Shown here: positions 18,788 through 30,576 of the stretch, in pieces
Position numbering within the stretch: the stretch's first letter is position 1
Layout: each line of letters begins with the position of its first letter
Origin: Plotosus lineatus
Lineage: Eukaryota; Chordata; Actinopteri; Siluriformes; Plotosidae
Reading direction: 5' to 3'
NCBI GenBank assembly: GCA_024760905.1
Contig: CM045729.1
Location: forward strand, 51,227,080 to 51,291,079
DNA length: 64,000 bases
Program-made: the position numbers and the translations under genes
The notes under the pieces: model-generated
Told to the model about the DNA's origin: nothing
Seen by the model: the letters and a program-made list of their open reading frames with translations, nothing else
The model's database searches: none

Positions 18788-19377
18788 CACGTGACTCTAT
18801 TCCTTGAAAACATCAGCTGACAAGACAAAATAAATGAGTAATTTTAACTCTATAAATTCTACTCAACATCAGTAGTACACAAGAACACATCACAATTAAT
18901 GTGTGTTAACAGATTATATGTTACAGATCAAATAATCTGTTCTATATTCATTCAAATTACAGTATCAGTATTTACAGTCAAAGGTTAAGTGTCATCTATT
19001 TTCACCATGGATGGAAAAAATGATAAACTCATTAGCTGGCACATTTATCAGGTAAAAGCACATGTCATGTTTGGATTTCCAGAAAAAAAGTGGAAGGACA
19101 TACAGTGGAACAGTGTCTGAAAAGAGACTGCTGCATAAGCAAATCTAATCAGTCTTGGAAAAATAAACAAGTACACAATTATTGTCTGTCATGGGCAGGA
19201 TGTTAGTCATATCATATTTTTACCTATGAGCTGAATGTATGTAGAAATCAGAAGTTATGATCAGAATACGGCTTACACTACAATTTGCACATTAAACATT
19301 TATATTCGAAAACTCATGAATGCTCACAAGTTCAATAAGATACATCAAATAATTTATAGACTAAAGCACCTAAAGAG
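18788..19377. other. ino80d 5' UTR acceptor and first part of 5' intron
   Basis: Immediately 5' of the ATG (minus strand) lies AGAGTCACGTG, preceded by the acceptor-like TTGTCAG near 18818-18824, implying a spliced 5' UTR. The rest is AT-rich with no exon recognised. Confidence 0.4.
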
Positions 19378-19550
19378 GGGCAGTGGTGGCCCAGTGGGCA
19401 AGTGTTGGATTACTGATCCCAAGACCGGGGGGTTCATGTCCCACTGTCAACAAGTCACACTGTCTGTCCTCGCCTAGAGTCGGCTGAGATGGGTACCAGC
19501 CTCCACGTTACCCTAATTAGGATTAAGTGGTTCAAAAATGAATGAATGAG
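19378..19550 (+). mobile_element. SINE-A head joined to SINE-B-type tail
   Basis: The head GGGGCAGTGGTGGCCCAGTG is followed by the tail of the other family (GTCGGCTGAGATGGGTACCA, ATTAGGATTAAGTGG, then AATGAATGAATGAG). Confidence 0.6.
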
Positions 19551-20154
19551 TACCTAAAGACAGAGCTCCCAATAGAAATCAAGGCTGAATCAGCTCCAGC
19601 CCTGGAGAAAATATATATAAATAAGTCTCTCATGCCTTTCCCAATTATGGTCTAGAGCAAAATGAGTAAGGCTTAACATAAGATTTCTTTTCAACACTTT
19701 TCACTCACTGAGTACCATATGCATTTGTCGCACCTACCCCTCTTTTTAAATTTATCCATTTTTCTATGCATCCAACAAATGTTTTGTGTGTTAATTTTAT
19801 CTGTATATCAGGGTTACATTATGTTTTCATTCTGTGGGAGTTCATGTGGTGATGTATAAGTCTCTTTTTTTGGGTTTCAGTTTCAATAATAAATCTGCTT
19901 TTTGTTTGTTTTGGTTTCTTTTGGTGAGGCAGCAACCTTATTGAGTTTTTCTGTGGTGAACACAGTACAACTGTCCAAGTCATGATCCATGCTTATGGGG
20001 CTCCACTCAGAAACTCCACTACTCTATTTAAAACAAAAATAATAAATCAATACTTATTACGTTGTCCACTCATTTTGTACACAAAAAAAGAGAAAACAGA
20101 CATTTCAACACTTTTTCTTGAATATGGATCTGAACTACATGCTAAACTGAGAGA

Positions 20155-20302
20155 AACTATATTTCTTTACATGGATGTGGTGAAGGAGAACATGAAGGGA
20201 GTTGGCGTAAGAGAAGAAGATAGAGAGGATAGGGTGAAATGGAGGCAGCTGATTTGCTGTGGCGACCCATGAAGAGAACAGCCGAAAGGAAAAGAAGGTA
20301 CG
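20155..20302 (+). mobile_element. RTE 3' end fragment
   Basis: Codes MDVVKENMKGVGVREED and RVKWRQLICCGDP, then a stop, followed by the RTE tail GAACAGCCGAAAGGAAAAGA. A 5'-truncated copy of about 150 bp. Confidence 0.85.
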
Positions 20303-20540
20303 TGGGTGGCATGCTGGTGTAGTTTAGCACTTCCACCTCACAACAAGAAGGTCCTAGGCTTGAGTCCCAAGTTTGTGTGGGTTTTCTCCATGTTCTACAA
20401 TTTTCTCTCACAGACCAAATACATGCACATTAGGCCAAATGGCTGCTCCAATGGTGCGAGTGTGTGTTGGTCATGCAATGGTCTAGTGAGCTGTTCAGAG
20501 TGCACCCTACCTTTGACCCATATCCACTGAGACCTTATCT
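20303..20540 (+). mobile_element. SINE-B partial copy
   Basis: GGTGGCATGCTGGTGTAGTT, then CCACCTCACAACAAGAAGGT, TGGGTTTTCTCCATG and ATGCAATGGTCTAGTGAGCT. The tail is degraded. Confidence 0.7.
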
Positions 20541-20742
20541 CCAGGACCATAGTAGTATTAATCGACTGGCAAATGAGTATCTGGATTATGTGAAATATGG
20601 TGTGGAAAAAAAAGACCTTGATAAAACATTTAAGATTATGTATGATGATTTGTAGACACTGGCAGGATGCAGCTCTTTGACACATGGAGAGTGAACAGAG
20701 GTTTTAGTATCAGGAACTGAGAGAGGCACTAGTCAAACAGGT

Positions 20743-20780
20743 CTCAGTGTATTTACACTTATCAGTGTAAATACACTGAG
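20743..20780. repeat. perfect 17-bp-arm hairpin
   Basis: CTCAGTGTATTTACACT, then TATC, then its exact reverse complement. It is an isolated palindrome in the 5' region of ino80d, not explained by a recognised transposon end. Confidence 0.9.
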
Positions 20781-20849
20781 AACAGTGAAGTGGAGATAGT
20801 GTAGCTGAAAAACATGTGGGCTTCCAACAGTAACCATCAAGGGCACAGG

Positions 20850-22535
20850 GCTACATTATGAGTACATGCCAAATAATATAGATGCAAATAACAACAAACT
20901 GGTATCTGTTGAACTTATTATAATGGTCAGATTTTGTTTAAGCAAAACCAAATGGAAAAAGAAACACAATGGTTAAAGTCTGGCCTGCCTACTGAACTTT
21001 CAGATGTGATTTCTCATGCACAACGAGGAAAAGTCATTCATCTTAAACACCAGATCAAATAACGACGATATTCGGGCAGATAATAGAACAGCTGTGAAAT
21101 AACCCGGGACCCAACAACGCTGTGGAACCGGAGCCTACTAGTTAACCTTAATGCAGCATAAATACAGGCTGAAACTAACCTCTGTGGTTTAACGACAGAT
21201 TTTTTTTTTTTTTTTTACCAATTTTGCCACCAGGCCAATACAGTCAATCCGTGTATAGCTTTATAGCCACCGTCAGTTCAGTTACGTACTCACGTCAAGT
21301 ACAAATTTAAGAGTTGATTTTACGTGGCTTTAAGTCGCTAGCCATGTGTCAATATAAACTACCAGAAGCGATAATGACAAATTTATTTTTCCATTTAATA
21401 TAACTAGCGTTAGCCAGTAGCTAGATACAGTTCCCAGGGAGCACTAGTTAGCTTAGCCGATGATATATATTAAAATACACACAGCATTAGCTGATGACTA
21501 GCTAACATTGCTAAAAACAAAGCCACCGTATCCAGGAAACGCATACATATTAAAACAGTTATAGCTTACTTTCCAATTCCTAATCGGTTATATAAAATGG
21601 ACTACTTTATACATGTTTAATGTACTAATTTCTGACTAAATAATATGAACTGTGTTTCTTAATCGCAAACAATTTGTGAAGAAGGCTGAAAGCTTGCGCA
21701 CAGGCCTCTTCAAAACAGGCCTTTGAAAAACAACCCTTGCTAAGGCTAGCTGATTCCGCAGTATGCTAACTAACACTACTTTCAAAAACACAACAATGCA
21801 GGTTTACAAGCGAAAAAAGTACATATATTTGTGGTAGAAAACAAAAAAATACGTGTTCGGTCTATGTATTATGAGGTTTAATAGAGCTGCACATAGTAAA
21901 TAGAATGAGAGTGAAGGTAGAGGCCTAGAAGGAGCTCGAAATCCCCGGCCCTCGAATGGAAAGCATAGCACACTAGAGCGCTGAAAAACGGCAGCGTCAC
22001 TAATAGCGTAGCCGGATGTGCGATAGTTCGGCTTACCTTCAAGTAGTACAGGCTCAAGGAGTATTCACTCCGGGTACACCGTGAAAATGCCTAATATAAT
22101 CAGCTGGAACAGTTATGCATCAGTACTCGATATGCTCAGTAAAATACTCCCTTTTGAAGCCATACGCCAGTAAAAATAGAGTAATTGTGCATTAAAGTGT
22201 ATATTACCCTCGGCTAACATTGGAAGTGCTAGGCTGCGGTTTTTTTTAAAGTTCAGTCTTCGGTAGACTCCTCACAGCACCACTATCGGCACTGCGGGGA
22301 CATGACAACACGGGAAAGCTCGACAACAACCTCTTCTACCATATTGGAAGTTGGGCTCGGTTTTAAGTACTACAGGCGACATGCCGAATCATTATGTACT
22401 TCCATTTCACTAAAGTGTCACAGAATCGTGACAGTCCGGGAAGAAGAAAGTTTGAATGTGTTCTGTAAAGCATTTTGTCAGATTGACTGCACGTCCTCCT
22501 TGAGGTCGAGCGAAGTTGTGTGTGAGAGAGTCTGT

Positions 22536-22540
<5 letters not shown>
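20850..22540 (-). promoter_or_regulatory. repeat-poor 5' region of ino80d, likely promoter
   Basis: This is the longest stretch right of ino80d without recognised mobile elements, apart from a T-homopolymer near 21200. It contains several CpGs around 21900-22330 and, on the minus strand, a CCAATATGG motif (about 22338-22346) resembling a YY1/CCAAT-type core. Position upstream of the ATG and lack of insertions suggest the 5' UTR exon and promoter, but no transcription start or donor can be fixed from sequence alone. Confidence 0.3.

Positions 22541-22584
<44 letters not shown>
22537..22584. repeat. (TG)n(AG)n compound microsatellite
   Basis: About 24 bp of TG followed directly by about 25 bp of AG. 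Confidence 0.95.
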
Positions 22585-22948
22585 CAAGAGAGAGAGAATA
22601 TTAGTCACTGCATGACAGCACAGATTCGCTCTTTATTCACCGGGAGCACCTTTCCTCAGAGATGAGGGCCGTGAGCTCATCCCCGTTTCCTTAGTAACTT
22701 GTTATAAAATTAAAATCTTCTCTCTGTACCATACAAAATAAATGCACATGTTTCTCAATATATCACACAAATAATGACATGCACTGTTTAAAACTATTTT
22801 TAAAAACTTAAACCATTTTAAATTGCATTTACTGACCATTTGTTATTGTGTTTTGGTTATTTATTATTCGTCAAGGATAAAATATTTTTGTAATGAATCT
22901 AAAAAAAAATCAGAATTCATTGTTGATATTAAATATCAACATTGTAGG
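22585..22948. other. intergenic spacer, nothing identified
   Basis: AT-rich sequence right of the ino80d promoter region with no gene signal. Confidence 0.4.
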
Positions 22949-22951
22949 TAA

Positions 22952-23250
22952 GGGCAATGGTGGCCTAGTGGTATAGGTGCTGGATCACTGATCGAGTCCC
23001 ACTTACCACAGGTTGTCATTGTCCTCCCCAGTGTAGTTAACTGGGTTATCAAAGGCCGGCCATGTCTCTCACTGTCTATGGTGTCATTGCTGACTTTCAT
23101 AAAGAGTAGGTTGCAAAGCCATAAGTGTGTTTCTGCCCTGCAATGGCCTGGTGAGCTGTCCAGGGTGTACTCTGTTCTTGCCTGGAGTTGGCTGGGATGG
23201 GTGCTGGCCTCCCTGTGTCCCTAAATAGGATTCAGTGATTACAAAAAACA
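22952..23250 (+). mobile_element. SINE-A head with SINE-B tail (composite)
   Basis: Head GGCAATGGTGGCCTAGTGGT, then GGCCGGCCATGTCTCTCACT. It switches to CAATGGCCTGGTGAGCTGTC and an ATTCAGTGATTACAAAAAAC tail. Confidence 0.65.
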
Positions 23251-23254
23251 AATG

Positions 23255-23718
23255 AACATTGTAGGTAGACCTTGCCCAGAGGTCTTAGCACAGCAAGGGT
23301 CTCAGTGGGATTCGAACTCACAACCTCCCGATCATGAGCGCAGCACCTTAACCACTACGCCACTGGCCCCACTAATTAGGATTAAGTGATTACAAAAAAT
23401 GAATGAACATTGTAGGTAGACCGTTGGGATTTTTACACCCGAGCCTAGTGGCTCATCAGGCCAGTGCGTATGTCCAGGTTTTATAACGTGAAGCAACCAG
23501 GAGTTCAACTCCTCCTGGATAGGATGCTAGTCCATTTTAGGTTACCTTCCCAGTATATTTTTACTGGTATCCATTTATACTGCTGGGTGAACACAAACAC
23601 ACTTGTGGTTAAGATCTTGCCCGGGGGCCTTGGCACAGTGGGGGTCTAACGGGATTCGAGCACACAACCTCCCAATCATGAGCCCAGCACCCTAACCACT
23701 ACGCCACCGGCCCCCACA
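23255..23718 (-). mobile_element. SINE-C, one partial and one full copy, minus orientation
   Basis: A partial copy (23265-23372) and a full copy (23415-23718). Inverted heads read GGGGCCAGTGGCGTAGTGGT and GGGGGCCGGTGGCGTAGTGG. The bodies share CTTGCCC and AGGGTCT..GGGATTCGA. Both are followed by a short repeated phrase (GAATGAACATTGTAGGTAGA). Confidence 0.75.
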
Positions 23719-23908
23719 GTTATCAGCATTAGATAACTGATTTTTTTTCCCTCAGCATTTATTTAATTTATTTTTACTTTTATTGTCACAAATTATGGTA
23801 ACTGAGGTGAACTTGTTAAAGGTTAAAATTATAGTTTCTCTTTATCTTTGTCCTTTTAAAAAAACTTTATATATGAATTATCAGATTTCGTTTCAGTGAT
23901 TTGCAAAA

Positions 23909-24250
23909 CGGCAGCATGGTGGTGGCATAGTGGGTTACACGTCTGACTCACAGCAAGAAGGTCCTGGGCTCAAGTCCCACCTAGGGTGTTTCTGTGTGGA
24001 GTTTGAATGTTCTTCGTGTGCTTGTGTGGGTTTCCTCCGGGTACTCCAGTTTCCCTCCATGGTTCAAAAATATGCACAGTAGGCTTCGATGATTGGTTGT
24101 TCTAGATTGCCCCTAGGTCTGAATGTGAATGATTGTGTAAGTGCCCTATGATGGCCTGGCGAGCTGTCCAGGGTGTTCCCTGCCCTTGCTCAGAGTCATC
24201 AGAGATGGGTACCAGCCTCCTCACAACCCTAACTAGAATTAATCAGCTTA
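23909..24250 (+). mobile_element. SINE-B copy
   Basis: Head GCAGCATGGTGGTGGCATAG, then CACAGCAAGAAGGTCCTGGG. The body has GTGTGGGTTTCCTCCGGGTA and ATGGCCTGGCGAGCTGTCCA, with a degraded tail. Confidence 0.75.
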
Positions 24251-24437
24251 GAAAATCAATGTATCAGATGCTGTTTTTCTGTGTGTGAGCCTCTTGCAGG
24301 CGATGATGTAATAATATTGGTGTAATTATGCAATATGCATGCAAATACACAGAAATTATGAAGACAAGAAAGAATGATGTTGATTGATAGAAATAATAAA
24401 GCCACAGCATTCAGGATTTTGCCCTGTCTAAAAATGC

Positions 24438-24780
24438 ATGGGGCAGTGGTTGCCTGGTGGTAAACGTGCTGGATCGCTGATCCAAAGGTTGGGGGTTCGA
24501 GTCCCACTCTCCACAAGGTTGTCACTGTTCTCCCCAGTGCAGCTAACTGGGTTATCAAAGGCCGGCCATTTCTCTCACTGTCTATGGTGTGAGGCATGTA
24601 AAAGAACCATTACTGATTTTCGTAAAGAGTAGCTGCCACGCCGTCAGTGTGTTTCTGTCCCTTGCTAATAAAAAGGGTTGTGTCAGGAAGGACATCTGAC
24701 GTAAAAATCTGTGCCAAATCAAACTTGCGAATCATTTGCTGTGGCGACCCCTGAAAAAAGGAAAAAGCCAAAAGGAAATC
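24438..24780 (+). mobile_element. SINE-A, copy 3
   Basis: Head GGGGCAGTGGTTGCCTGGTG with B box GGGTTCGAGTCCCAC. The body is GGGTTGTGTCAGGAAGGACA then TCTGACGTAAAA, and the tail TTTGCTGTGGCGACCCCTGA then AAAGCCAAAAGG. Confidence 0.85.
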
Positions 24781-25242
24781 TCATCTGGTATGAAAATGCA
24801 ATTCCAACATGCTTTGCGAAGAGTTCTGTTCTTCGTTGTTTGGACTCATCTGATGGAATCAAGCACTTTCATTCAGAAATAACTCAAGGCTGGGTTCAAA
24901 ACACAGTCTGTACTAAGTAGGATGCCTGAAGACTAATACCACAAACAGTGTTTTGTATATCAGCATTTCAACTCGACACAGCTTTGTTTTGTTTTTACAA
25001 ATTTGTGAATTAAAACTTCACTGAGCACATTAGCATGTTTGTGAACCATGTCCCACATTATAAAGCAAGACCTTCTGGATGCCTCGCTGCACTGGTGGCT
25101 CCAAGCATCTCAGGCCTGCAATAACCTTCTAAATCCAGGTAATTATCCTAAATATGAACCAGAGAACCATCTCTTTTCTCTTTTGGTCGCTTGAGATTTT
25201 TGTTTGTTTGAATTACTCAGTCTGAAGCCCTCCGAGTTTAAT
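24781..25242. other. intergenic spacer, nothing identified
   Basis: Unique-looking AT-rich sequence with no conserved reading frame. Confidence 0.4.
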
Positions 25243-25391
25243 CTGTATATTCTTCTTCTTTTCCTTTCGGCTTTTCCCTTCAGGGGTCGCCACAGCGAAT
25301 CATCTGCCTCCATCTCACCCTATCCTTTGCATCTTCTTCTCTTACACCAACGACCTTCATGTCCTCCTTTACCACATCCATGAATCGATAG
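25243..25391 (-). mobile_element. RTE 3' end fragment, minus orientation
   Basis: The inverted tail CTTTCGGCTTTTCCCTTCAG is followed by GGGTCGCCACAGCGAATCAT. It then encodes (minus strand) the terminal RWRQMIRCGDP-like end and MDVVKEDMKVVGVREED. Confidence 0.85.
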
Positions 25392-26086
25392 TTACCCAAA
25401 CATTAGGACCAAACAAAATGTTAGTACAGAACAATATACACACTAAAGTAGGGAGGATATGTGGAATTTAAAATACAAATATATTTGCACCGCTCCTGTG
25501 ACTTAGTTGGCAAGGTTTCTGTAGCTGAACAGCTTCCCAAATGCATAATGATATGAACAGAACATGATGAATAAATCAGTAAGGATGATCTATCTGTCTT
25601 TAAAACAAAAACATGCCTTATTGATACAAAAAATAATAATCTTGAGCTTCAGTTTCTGATAAAGGCATGACTGTCTTTTGATTTTGTTTTTGTTTTTATG
25701 TTTGTACCCAGCTATGATGTTTTCAGTGAGATCGACGTGCCACTTCTGATACACGCCCAGATTAATCATGATAGTCTGTCTTTGTATTGTGAAACATCCT
25801 GCTCCCACCCACCTAAGAGAAGAAACCACCCACACTTGTTTTTTGTGCAGCCATCAGAATTATTTCCAATGCACATCGCTTTTCTAGGTCTTGCCGAATT
25901 CTCATATTCTTTTCCTCTCCTGGATGCCTACATGTGTAATTATTTTTCTCTTGTGAATTGTCTGTCCTTCTGTGTCTTTTCTTTCACTGCAATTAGTTTT
26001 TCCTGTTGTAACATTGTTCTTAAAATTTGAAATAACTTTCTACCTTTCAATGAAAACAAATAATTATTATAATATTGCTGGGAGAT
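25392..26086. other. intergenic spacer, nothing identified
   Basis: AT-rich. Open frames at 25590-26030 show no recognised motif. Confidence 0.4.
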
Positions 26087-26117
26087 ACACACACACACAC
26101 ACACACACACAGACACA

Positions 26118-26173
<56 letters not shown>
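26087..26173. repeat. (CA)n microsatellite
   Basis: About 87 bp of CA with two GA-type interruptions. A (TG)n tract of about 40 bp follows at 26305-26345. Confidence 0.97.
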
Positions 26174-26176
<3 letters not shown>

Positions 26177-26301
26177 GGGTGTCTCCTGCTAACAGATCCA
26201 AGCCCAGCATGATATCAATGTATGTTTTATTACCTGTACTTTAATTTTACTGATTGTTAATGACATCAGGCTATTGCAAACCATTGTTTTATTCATATGT
26301 A

Positions 26302-26345
<44 letters not shown>

Positions 26346-26348
<3 letters not shown>

Positions 26349-26720
26349 AATGGCTACAGACTAACATATTGCAGCCTAGGACATACCATGAAGTTATGTA
26401 CCTCCATGATTTTCTTGTGACAGCAGTTTTTTAAATTATTTAAATAGAATCTTTTCAGAAACTTGTATCCATCTATCACAACTTAAACAGGTATTTTTTT
26501 AGAGTCCAGAAACGCCATCTTCAATGTGCAGAGGAACGTGGAGCATGTTTCAGCTGAAGCTGAAATCACAAATGGGCAGCATTTATAGTTTAACTCTTAA
26601 AGCACTGACTGATACACACTTACTTATACTTAATCACCTGTATAATGCAAAAGGTTCAATGTTTAACCATGGCATGGTTGTTGGTGTCATGTGAGTATTT
26701 CACAAACAAACAAACAAAAA
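26346..26720. other. intergenic spacer, nothing identified
   Basis: No repeat head, TIR or exon recognised. Confidence 0.4.
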
Positions 26721-27110
26721 AAACAACAAAAAGGTCCTGGGTTCAAACCTGTGCCCAACAAAAGTGTTTGTGTGGAAAATGTGTGGAGTTCCTCCAGGTG
26801 CTCCAGTTTCTTCCGACAGTCCAAAGACATGCCCGATAGGCTAAAGAATTTTCCTGATTGCCCTTATGTATGAATGTGGTTGTTGGCCCTGCAGTGATTT
26901 GCTATGCTGTTCAAGGTGTACCCTGACTTTGTCCAGGGTCAGCTGAAATGGGCTCCATTGTCCTCCTGATCCTACGAAAGGATAAAGCAGTCCAGAAAAA
27001 TCATATAAAAATAAATTATCTTGGATTTTTACCCAATAGTCAAATGATTCACTGTGGCGACCCCTGAAAAAGGGAAAAAGCCGAAAGGAAAAGAAGAAGT
27101 TTTTAAAGTA
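26721..27110 (+). mobile_element. degraded SINE-B followed by RTE/SINE-A tail
   Basis: AAGGTCCTGGGTTCAAACC with later CTCCAGTTTCTTCCGACAGT marks SINE-B. It ends at 27050-27100 in the RTE-type tail TCACTGTGGCGACCCCTGAA then AAAAAGCCGAAAGGAAAAG. Confidence 0.6.
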
Positions 27111-27147
27111 TACACAGAATGGTGAAGGAACCTTCCTGTGTGTAGAG

Positions 27148-27930
27148 TAGGGGTCAGGAACCTATGGCTCGCGAGCCAGATGTGGCTCTTTTGATGACTG
27201 TATCTGGCTCTCAGAAAAATCAGGTGGCCTTTCTTAACAGAATAACGAGTATATAATTTCATTGTCATTTAAATAAAAATACAAAACAAACTGCTATCAA
27301 ATAAAACAAAAACAGATGAATAAATCTCGCGCATTTAAATCTCTACATCTATTTTCAATGCCACGTCACTGTGGCGCGCAGCGGAGAGCCAATGCTTTCT
27401 GTACACCCGTATGGGGGCAGGTCCGATACCTTGAAACTCTAATTTTATTGGATTATAACAACAGCTACAGACTGCGTGTGTTGTTTTTGAGTAAAGAGGC
27501 AAATTTCCCTTGTTTTAGATTAGCTCACTTGCACGAAGCCAAGCACATCTGGCAAGCAAACACAAATGAACAGACATGGAAAAACTTCAACCCGCAGACC
27601 AGCTGATTGCTAAAACTTGGAACGCGCTTCCTGTCACATACCAAACACTGCAGCATGTGAGTCCTGTCGTATTGACTATGCTTGGCTCCACATGCGCACG
27701 CGAGCGGTCCTTCTCACACCTGAAAAGCATCAAGACCAACCTGCAGTCACGTGTAATAGATTGAAGCCTAAACGCCTGCATGAAACTGAACCTCAGCACG
27801 TTTCAACCAGACTACAAAGCCATCAGCAACACCATGCAGCACCAGTAGTCGCATTAATAGGAAGAAGTACGAGATTTTAAAATGTCCTTTTTTTTTTGGC
27901 TCTCTTAGTCAAAAAGGTTGCCAACCCCTG
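27148..27930 (+). mobile_element. hAT non-autonomous element, copy 1, with 8-bp TSD
   Basis: The left TIR TAGGGGTCAGGAACC and right TIR (inverted) CAGGGGTTGGCAACC are flanked by GTGTAGAG (27140-27147) and GTGGAGAG (27931-27938), an 8-bp duplication with one mismatch. A palindromic GGCTCGCGAGCC lies just inside the left TIR. At 783 bp it keeps only the 3' coding part of a transposase. Longer relatives occupy 38532-40500 and 43395-48407. Confidence 0.9.
27576..27766 (+). pseudogene. hAT transposase C-terminal (hATC dimerisation) remnant
   Basis: Reads SPVVLTMLGSTCARERSFSH then LKSIKTNLQSRVID, matching the hATC signature (S..ERSFS.L..IKT..RS). A stop follows at 27763, where the family normally continues, and the catalytic core is missing. 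It belongs to the 27148-27930 element. Confidence 0.85.
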
Positions 27931-27938
27931 GTGGAGAG

Positions 27939-28424
27939 GTTTATAGATCATGCTGAAATACCTTGCTGATAAGTGAGATAAGAGACATTCTTTAAATGTA
28001 CAGTTTAAGTGAGTTTGGCTCATCACCTCAGATTTCTGTTCTTGGTTTTGCTGTTGTAGCAAATCGACCTCAAGGTTTGATATTGAGTACAAGCTGAAAT
28101 GCTTTTCTAATAACCACAGTTACTACAGCCTTCCTGGCAACGTAAATCCTGAATTTAAATCTGGCTCTTTTCCTTTGATATCACTTATCAACAAGGAGTT
28201 TCTGCCGTGTTTTCTTTTCTCTTCTTTTTTTTTTTTTTGCACCAACTCTAGAGACCATTGTGTGTGAAATTTTAAAGAGATCATCAATTTTTGAAATATA
28301 TAAACAACCCTTCTTGTACGAGCAGCCATTTTCTGGTACATATGCAGAAGTAGCCGGATTAAAACTACAAAATAGAGGAGTAGGCTTTGCACTGACAGAT
28401 AAATTTCAGTTTAATTCATTTGTT
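27939..28424. other. intergenic spacer, nothing identified
   Basis: No repeat or gene signal recognised. A T-homopolymer is at 28226-28238. Confidence 0.4.
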
Positions 28425-28643
28425 CTTTCATTTTTCTGCTGAACTGCTTAAAGCTACTTGGGCCACAAGGAGCCTGAAGCCTAGCTCAGCCCACTTTGGG
28501 TAAAGGTGGGGTCACTACATGTACATTCAACCAATCATGCCCACATTGAAATCTGGGGACAATTTGCAACAAATACCTATGCCAAATCAAATGTGCGAAT
28601 CATTCGCTGTGGCAACCCCTGATAAAGGGAAAAAGCCAGAAAG

Positions 28644-28683
<40 letters not shown>

Positions 28684-28850
28684 AAGCCTAATGTACATGT
28701 CTTTGGACTGAAGGAAGAAACCAGAGTACCCAAAGAAAGTCCACATAAGCACTGTCGAAACATGCAAATTCCACACAAAAACTCCCTCGCCAAGCCCGGG
28801 ACTCAAACCCAGGACATTCCTGCTGTGAGGCCTAATTTCTCTTTTAACAT
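28425..28850 (-). mobile_element. SINE-B interrupted by a SINE-A tail and (CT)n
   Basis: Inverted SINE-B parts lie at 28425-28560 and 28682-28850 (TGTCGAAACATGCAAATTCC, CCCGGGACTCAAACCCAGGA). Between them is a plus-strand SINE-A/RTE tail (TTCGCTGTGGCAACCCCTGA, AAAAAGCC) and a (CT)n tract at 28648-28681. Confidence 0.65.
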
Positions 28851-29733
28851 CAATATAAATATATGTTAATGGATAGGTCAATAAAGCTTTGCATGGTACA
28901 AGCAAAATTTCTTTCAACTTTTTGATAAGTCTGTTTTGCACCCACTCATTATTTATTTTGTCTCTTGTTGCACCTGGAACATTTCATTCTTCTGTGAGTC
29001 ATTGGTCAGGCTTCTGGCAACTGTGTACATAAATAAGAGGACATACTGTAGCAACTATTGAAAAAATGTGTTCTTCAGAAGAACCAGAGAAGTCAATCTG
29101 GAAAGCAGACACATTATTGATCCTGCAACCACATTTATAACACACTGCCGTTTGTGATTCTCTCAAATATTACATATTTGATTTATAATATACAAATAAA
29201 TGTGCTCCGGTCATTACAATATATTTATTATTAGAAAGCGAATCAGCAGCTACATATTCAGAATGAAGGAAATTCCTTGCCTTCTGCCTCGTAACCCACT
29301 CACAGCTCTCTCCAGTGTACACATATTTTGTAAAAATAATATGAATTGTTCCCTTATGAAGTAGTTTTCTTTACAAATATCCTAAGCGTATGGTCCACTC
29401 GGAATGTGTGAGCAATATGCTGTGTAGCTGTCACAGGACATATTACGTTTCTTACAGCCATGGCTTTGGCTTGTAAAGATCAATCATCAGCAATACCATG
29501 ATTGTAAATTATCTTTCAGTTAAAAGATGAAAACAAAGGAACACTATCTGCTTGTCAGGAACCACATTTAACCTGTTAGGCAAAAGTAAGATACAGCATG
29601 GGGGGAGTAACAAAAATACTTTTAATGACAATATTAATCAAGCATATATGGAGAAGAAACCCTGCTGTCATTTATTATCCGGTGAAAAAATATTATGAGC
29701 ATATAAAAATACATGTATTTTAGTATGTGTATA
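28851..29733. other. intergenic spacer, nothing identified
   Basis: AT-rich stretch of about 880 bp without a recognised repeat, exon or RNA gene. Confidence 0.4.
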
Positions 29734-30201
29734 CAGGGATCCCTCACTTTCCGCTGTTAATTGGGACCAAGATCCCCACACAATCACTGAAATCTGCGAA
29801 GTAGGATCAACCCCCCCTGACTGACGTATATGTACATGTATATGTGTATATAATATCAATAAATACATATGCAATGCTATAAATGCTTATAATAACTATT
29901 AAACATTAAAAAAGAATGCATAAGATGTAAATAAAATATAAATACACACACATAACGACATGCACCTCACATAAATATATGTAGTTTTGATGGGGGTTTT
30001 TGGGTTGTTTTTTTGTTTTGTGTTTGTTTAGGGGATTTTTTTTTTTTTTTTGCATAATTGGCCTTGTTTTTGTGGAATTTTCCTTAACCGTTTCCCCCTA
30101 TTCTTCCTTAATTTACTTATTTTTTTATTTCGATGAATATTAAAAAAACGCGATGCACTGAGGCCGCATTAATTGAAGCGCGAAGTAGCGAGGGATCCCT
30201 G
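29734..30201. mobile_element. pogo-like MITE, intact copy of the 'GGATCCCTC' family
   Basis: Perfect 12-bp TIRs CAGGGATCCCTC at both ends, TA on both sides (29732-29733 and 30202-30203), length 468 bp. The interior matches 363-764 in the opposite orientation. T- and A-rich runs are present near 30025-30050. Confidence 0.85.
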
Positions 30202-30469
30202 TACATATATATATATATACGAGTATATATATATATATATATGGATCCCTTGCGAACACAAAACAAAAAACAACTCAAAACCTCACATCAAAACTTCTTA
30301 TGTGAGGTGCGCATCTGCTCGCGTGCGCATCTGTATGTGTGTGTATTTATATTTTATTTACATGTTATGCATTATTTCTTAATGTGTAATTGTTATTATA
30401 AGCATTTATTGTATTAAATATGTATTTATTGATATTATATACACATATACATGTACGTATACGGCAGTC

Positions 30470-30565
<96 letters not shown>

Positions 30566-30576
30566 TATATAGTGTA
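30202..30576. repeat. partial MITE copy and (TA)n / (GT)n microsatellites
   Basis: (TA)n at 30205-30241. A third, fragmentary copy of the same MITE interior lies at about 30265-30465 (AAAACCTCACATCAAAACTT, GAGGTGCGCATCTGC). (GT)n(TA)n lies at 30471-30561, immediately left of the Tc1 insertion. Confidence 0.75.

Noticed and set aside
18785..18796. CACGTG next to the ino80d ATG as a functional E-box
   Set aside because: It lies within the transcribed exon beside the start codon; position alone does not support a regulatory role.
22302..22604. 100-codon plus-strand frame starting MTTRESSTTTSS
   Set aside because: It has low-complexity ends, runs into the TG/AG microsatellite and has no homologous motif; the area looks like the ino80d promoter side.
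26087..26173. CRISPR-like array
   Set aside because: Only simple sequence repeats are present; no regularly spaced repeats with unique spacers exist, and the DNA is eukaryotic.
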